Shown in pieces: positions 5,842 through 6,985 of a DNA stretch of 6,985 nt (within the stretch, counting starts at the first letter, position 1; every line of letters starts with the position of its first letter). The translations under genes were made by a program, and so were the position numbers. The notes beneath the pieces were generated by a model. That model worked only from the letters and a program-made list of their open reading frames with translations. It ran no database searches and was not told the origin of the DNA. This DNA comes from an uncultured Bacteroidota bacterium (GTDB taxonomy: Bacteria > Bacteroidota > Bacteroidia > Chitinophagales > Chitinophagaceae): assembly GCA_903835145.1 (NCBI GenBank), contig CAILMA010000529.1, positions 1-6,985 on the forward strand. The letters run 5' to 3'.

Positions 5842-6985
5842 ATGAATAATAAGAAAAACGATCAGGAAGATATTTGTGTTGTTGGACTGGGTTACGTGGG
5901 TCTTACACTTGCTGTTACACTTGCAAATGTTGGCTACCGGGTACACGGGATAGAAGTAAGGCAGGATGTGCTCGATAAACTTGCTGCAGGAAAACCTACG
6001 TTTTATGAAGAAGGGCTCGAATCTGAGCTTAAATTAGCCGCGAAGAAAAAGACGTTCACTTTTTCAAAATCGTTGTCTGAAATTTCGTTCAAACCATCGG
6101 TTTATATCATAACCGTTGGTACCCCGCTCGACAAGAACAACAATATCCGTCTGGATATGATAGAAAATGCCACCCGTGAAATATGCGAGTACCTCTCTGA
6201 TGGTGACTTGGTAATATTGCGATCTACGGTTCAGATTGCCACAGCTCGTAAAGTCATTCAGCCTATATTGAAAAGTAAGGGTGTTTCCTTTCAGATTGCT
6301 GTATGCCCTGAAAGAACGCTTGAAGGCTCAGCGTTGCGGGAGTTACGTTATTTGCCCCAAATTATTGGTGCTGATGATATACAAACCCGTGAGCGATGTG
6401 CAATTTTGTTTGGAAGGTTGACACCTACAACTATAAAAGTATCCTCGCTTGAAACTGCAGAGTTGATAAAACTTGTTGACAACACTTACAGAGATGTGAT
6501 TTTTGCATTTGGAAACGAAGTAGCAAGAATTTCCGATGCAATAGGTGTGGATGCTTTTGAAGTGATCAATGGCGGCAAACTTGGTTACCCGAGAACAAAT
6601 GTTGCCCTCCCGGGTCTTGTGGGTGGCCCTTGCCTTGAAAAAGATCCGCATATTTTGGCTCAAAGTGTTAAGCCATTTGGAATTGAATTGGATATTACTG
6701 TTGCTTCCCGCAAGGTGAATGAGCGGCAACCTCGGGAAATAGCGGAGTTCCTTGTTGCATCGCTACGCAACCTAAGTTATGTGACAAAGAAAATAGTGGT
6801 TGCAGGGCTTACTTTTAAAGGCTACCCCGAAACAGACGACACAAGAGGCTCTATGGCGTTGAAAGTTTGGGACGAAATCAAAAAGGTTTTCCCTGATGCT
6901 GATTATTATGGAATGGACCCTCAACTGACTGATGAAACTATTTCTGCACTTGGGTTTACACCTTTACACAACCTAAAGACAGAAC
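5842..6985 (+). CDS. UDP-ManNAc/UDP-GlcNAc 6-dehydrogenase family protein (3' truncated by window)
   Basis: The first 381 codons of a nucleotide-sugar dehydrogenase are present; the gene runs off the right edge. Such enzymes oxidise the C6 hydroxyl of a UDP-sugar to a carboxylate with two NAD+, supplying uronic acids for surface polysaccharide. Visible landmarks are the Rossmann motif GLGYVG (residues 15-20), Glu38 after strand 2, GTP (93-95), RSTV (127-130), CPER (155-158), the catalytic Lys210 and Asn214 in IKLVDNTYRD, the nucleophile Cys264 and Asp268 in GGPCLEKDPH, and the C-terminal-domain block GLTFKG (322-327) followed by TDDTRGS. The PER motif and the GG-x-C pattern favour the WecC/WbpA-like branch over UDP-glucose dehydrogenase, whose equivalents are PEFLREG and GGSCFPKD; the exact substrate is unproven. 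The ATG at 5842 places the Rossmann fold at the expected distance. It probably heads a rightward polysaccharide operon outside the window. Confidence 0.93.
   Translation, partial: MNNKKNDQEDICVVGLGYVGLTLAVTLANVGYRVHGIEVRQDVLDKLAAGKPTFYEEGLESELKLAAKKKTFTFSKSLSEISFKPSVYIITVGTPLDKNNNIRLDMIENATREICEYLSDGDLVILRSTVQIATARKVIQPILKSKGVSFQIAVCPERTLEGSALRELRYLPQIIGADDIQTRERCAILFGRLTPTTIKVSSLETAELIKLVDNTYRDVIFAFGNEVARISDAIGVDAFEVINGGKLGYPRTNVALPGLVGGPCLEKDPHILAQSVKPFGIELDITVASRKVNERQPREIAEFLVASLRNLSYVTKKIVVAGLTFKGYPETDDTRGSMALKVWDEIKKVFPDADYYGMDPQLTDETISALGFTPLHNLKTE

Noticed and set aside
6343..6729. 128-residue open frame on the minus strand.
   Set aside because: Antisense to the nucleotide-sugar dehydrogenase, which has all its catalytic motifs in the opposite frame.

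Overview
The window looks like chromosomal DNA of a member of the Bacteroidota, most likely a Chitinophagaceae-like lineage. The evidence is the absence of Shine-Dalgarno sequences, A/T-rich leaders, exact Bacteroidota-type -7 boxes (TAnnTTTG) next to chosen start codons, and the family membership of every gene. The family-level placement is inference from protein style; no rRNA or other marker is present.

Region by region: bases 1-446 hold no supported gene. They carry a small cluster of palindromic repeats (about 62-223) and, at 371-412, a strong rho-independent terminator serving the leftward operon. Bases 447-3445 are a leftward three-gene operon, in transcription order a DUF502 membrane protein, phosphoserine aminotransferase SerC, and a DUF1015 protein. 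DUF502 and serC overlap by 20 bp, and serC and the DUF1015 gene are separated by 127 bp. Bases 3446-3599 are a divergent promoter region. Bases 3600-4121 encode a rightward PaiA-like GNAT acetyltransferase whose stop codon overlaps that of the next, leftward gene by 4 bp. That gene (4118-5635) is a Wzx-type MOP-superfamily polysaccharide flippase. Bases 5636-5841 are a second divergent promoter region. From 5842 to the right edge runs a nucleotide-sugar dehydrogenase of the UDP-ManNAc/UDP-GlcNAc type, truncated by the window end.

Two themes emerge. The left half concerns serine biosynthesis: SerC with a DUF1015 partner of unknown activity. The right half is probably the edge of a surface-polysaccharide locus, with a flippase and a uronic-acid-forming dehydrogenase expressed divergently. 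The GNAT gene sits between them and has no evident link to either.

Nothing here is clearly a new system. The points most worth following are the SerC/DUF1015 pairing, whose DGHHR motif recalls ParB-fold serine kinases; two -7 boxes exactly 5 nt ahead of ATG, which predict leaderless mRNAs; and the inverted palindromic repeats at the left end.
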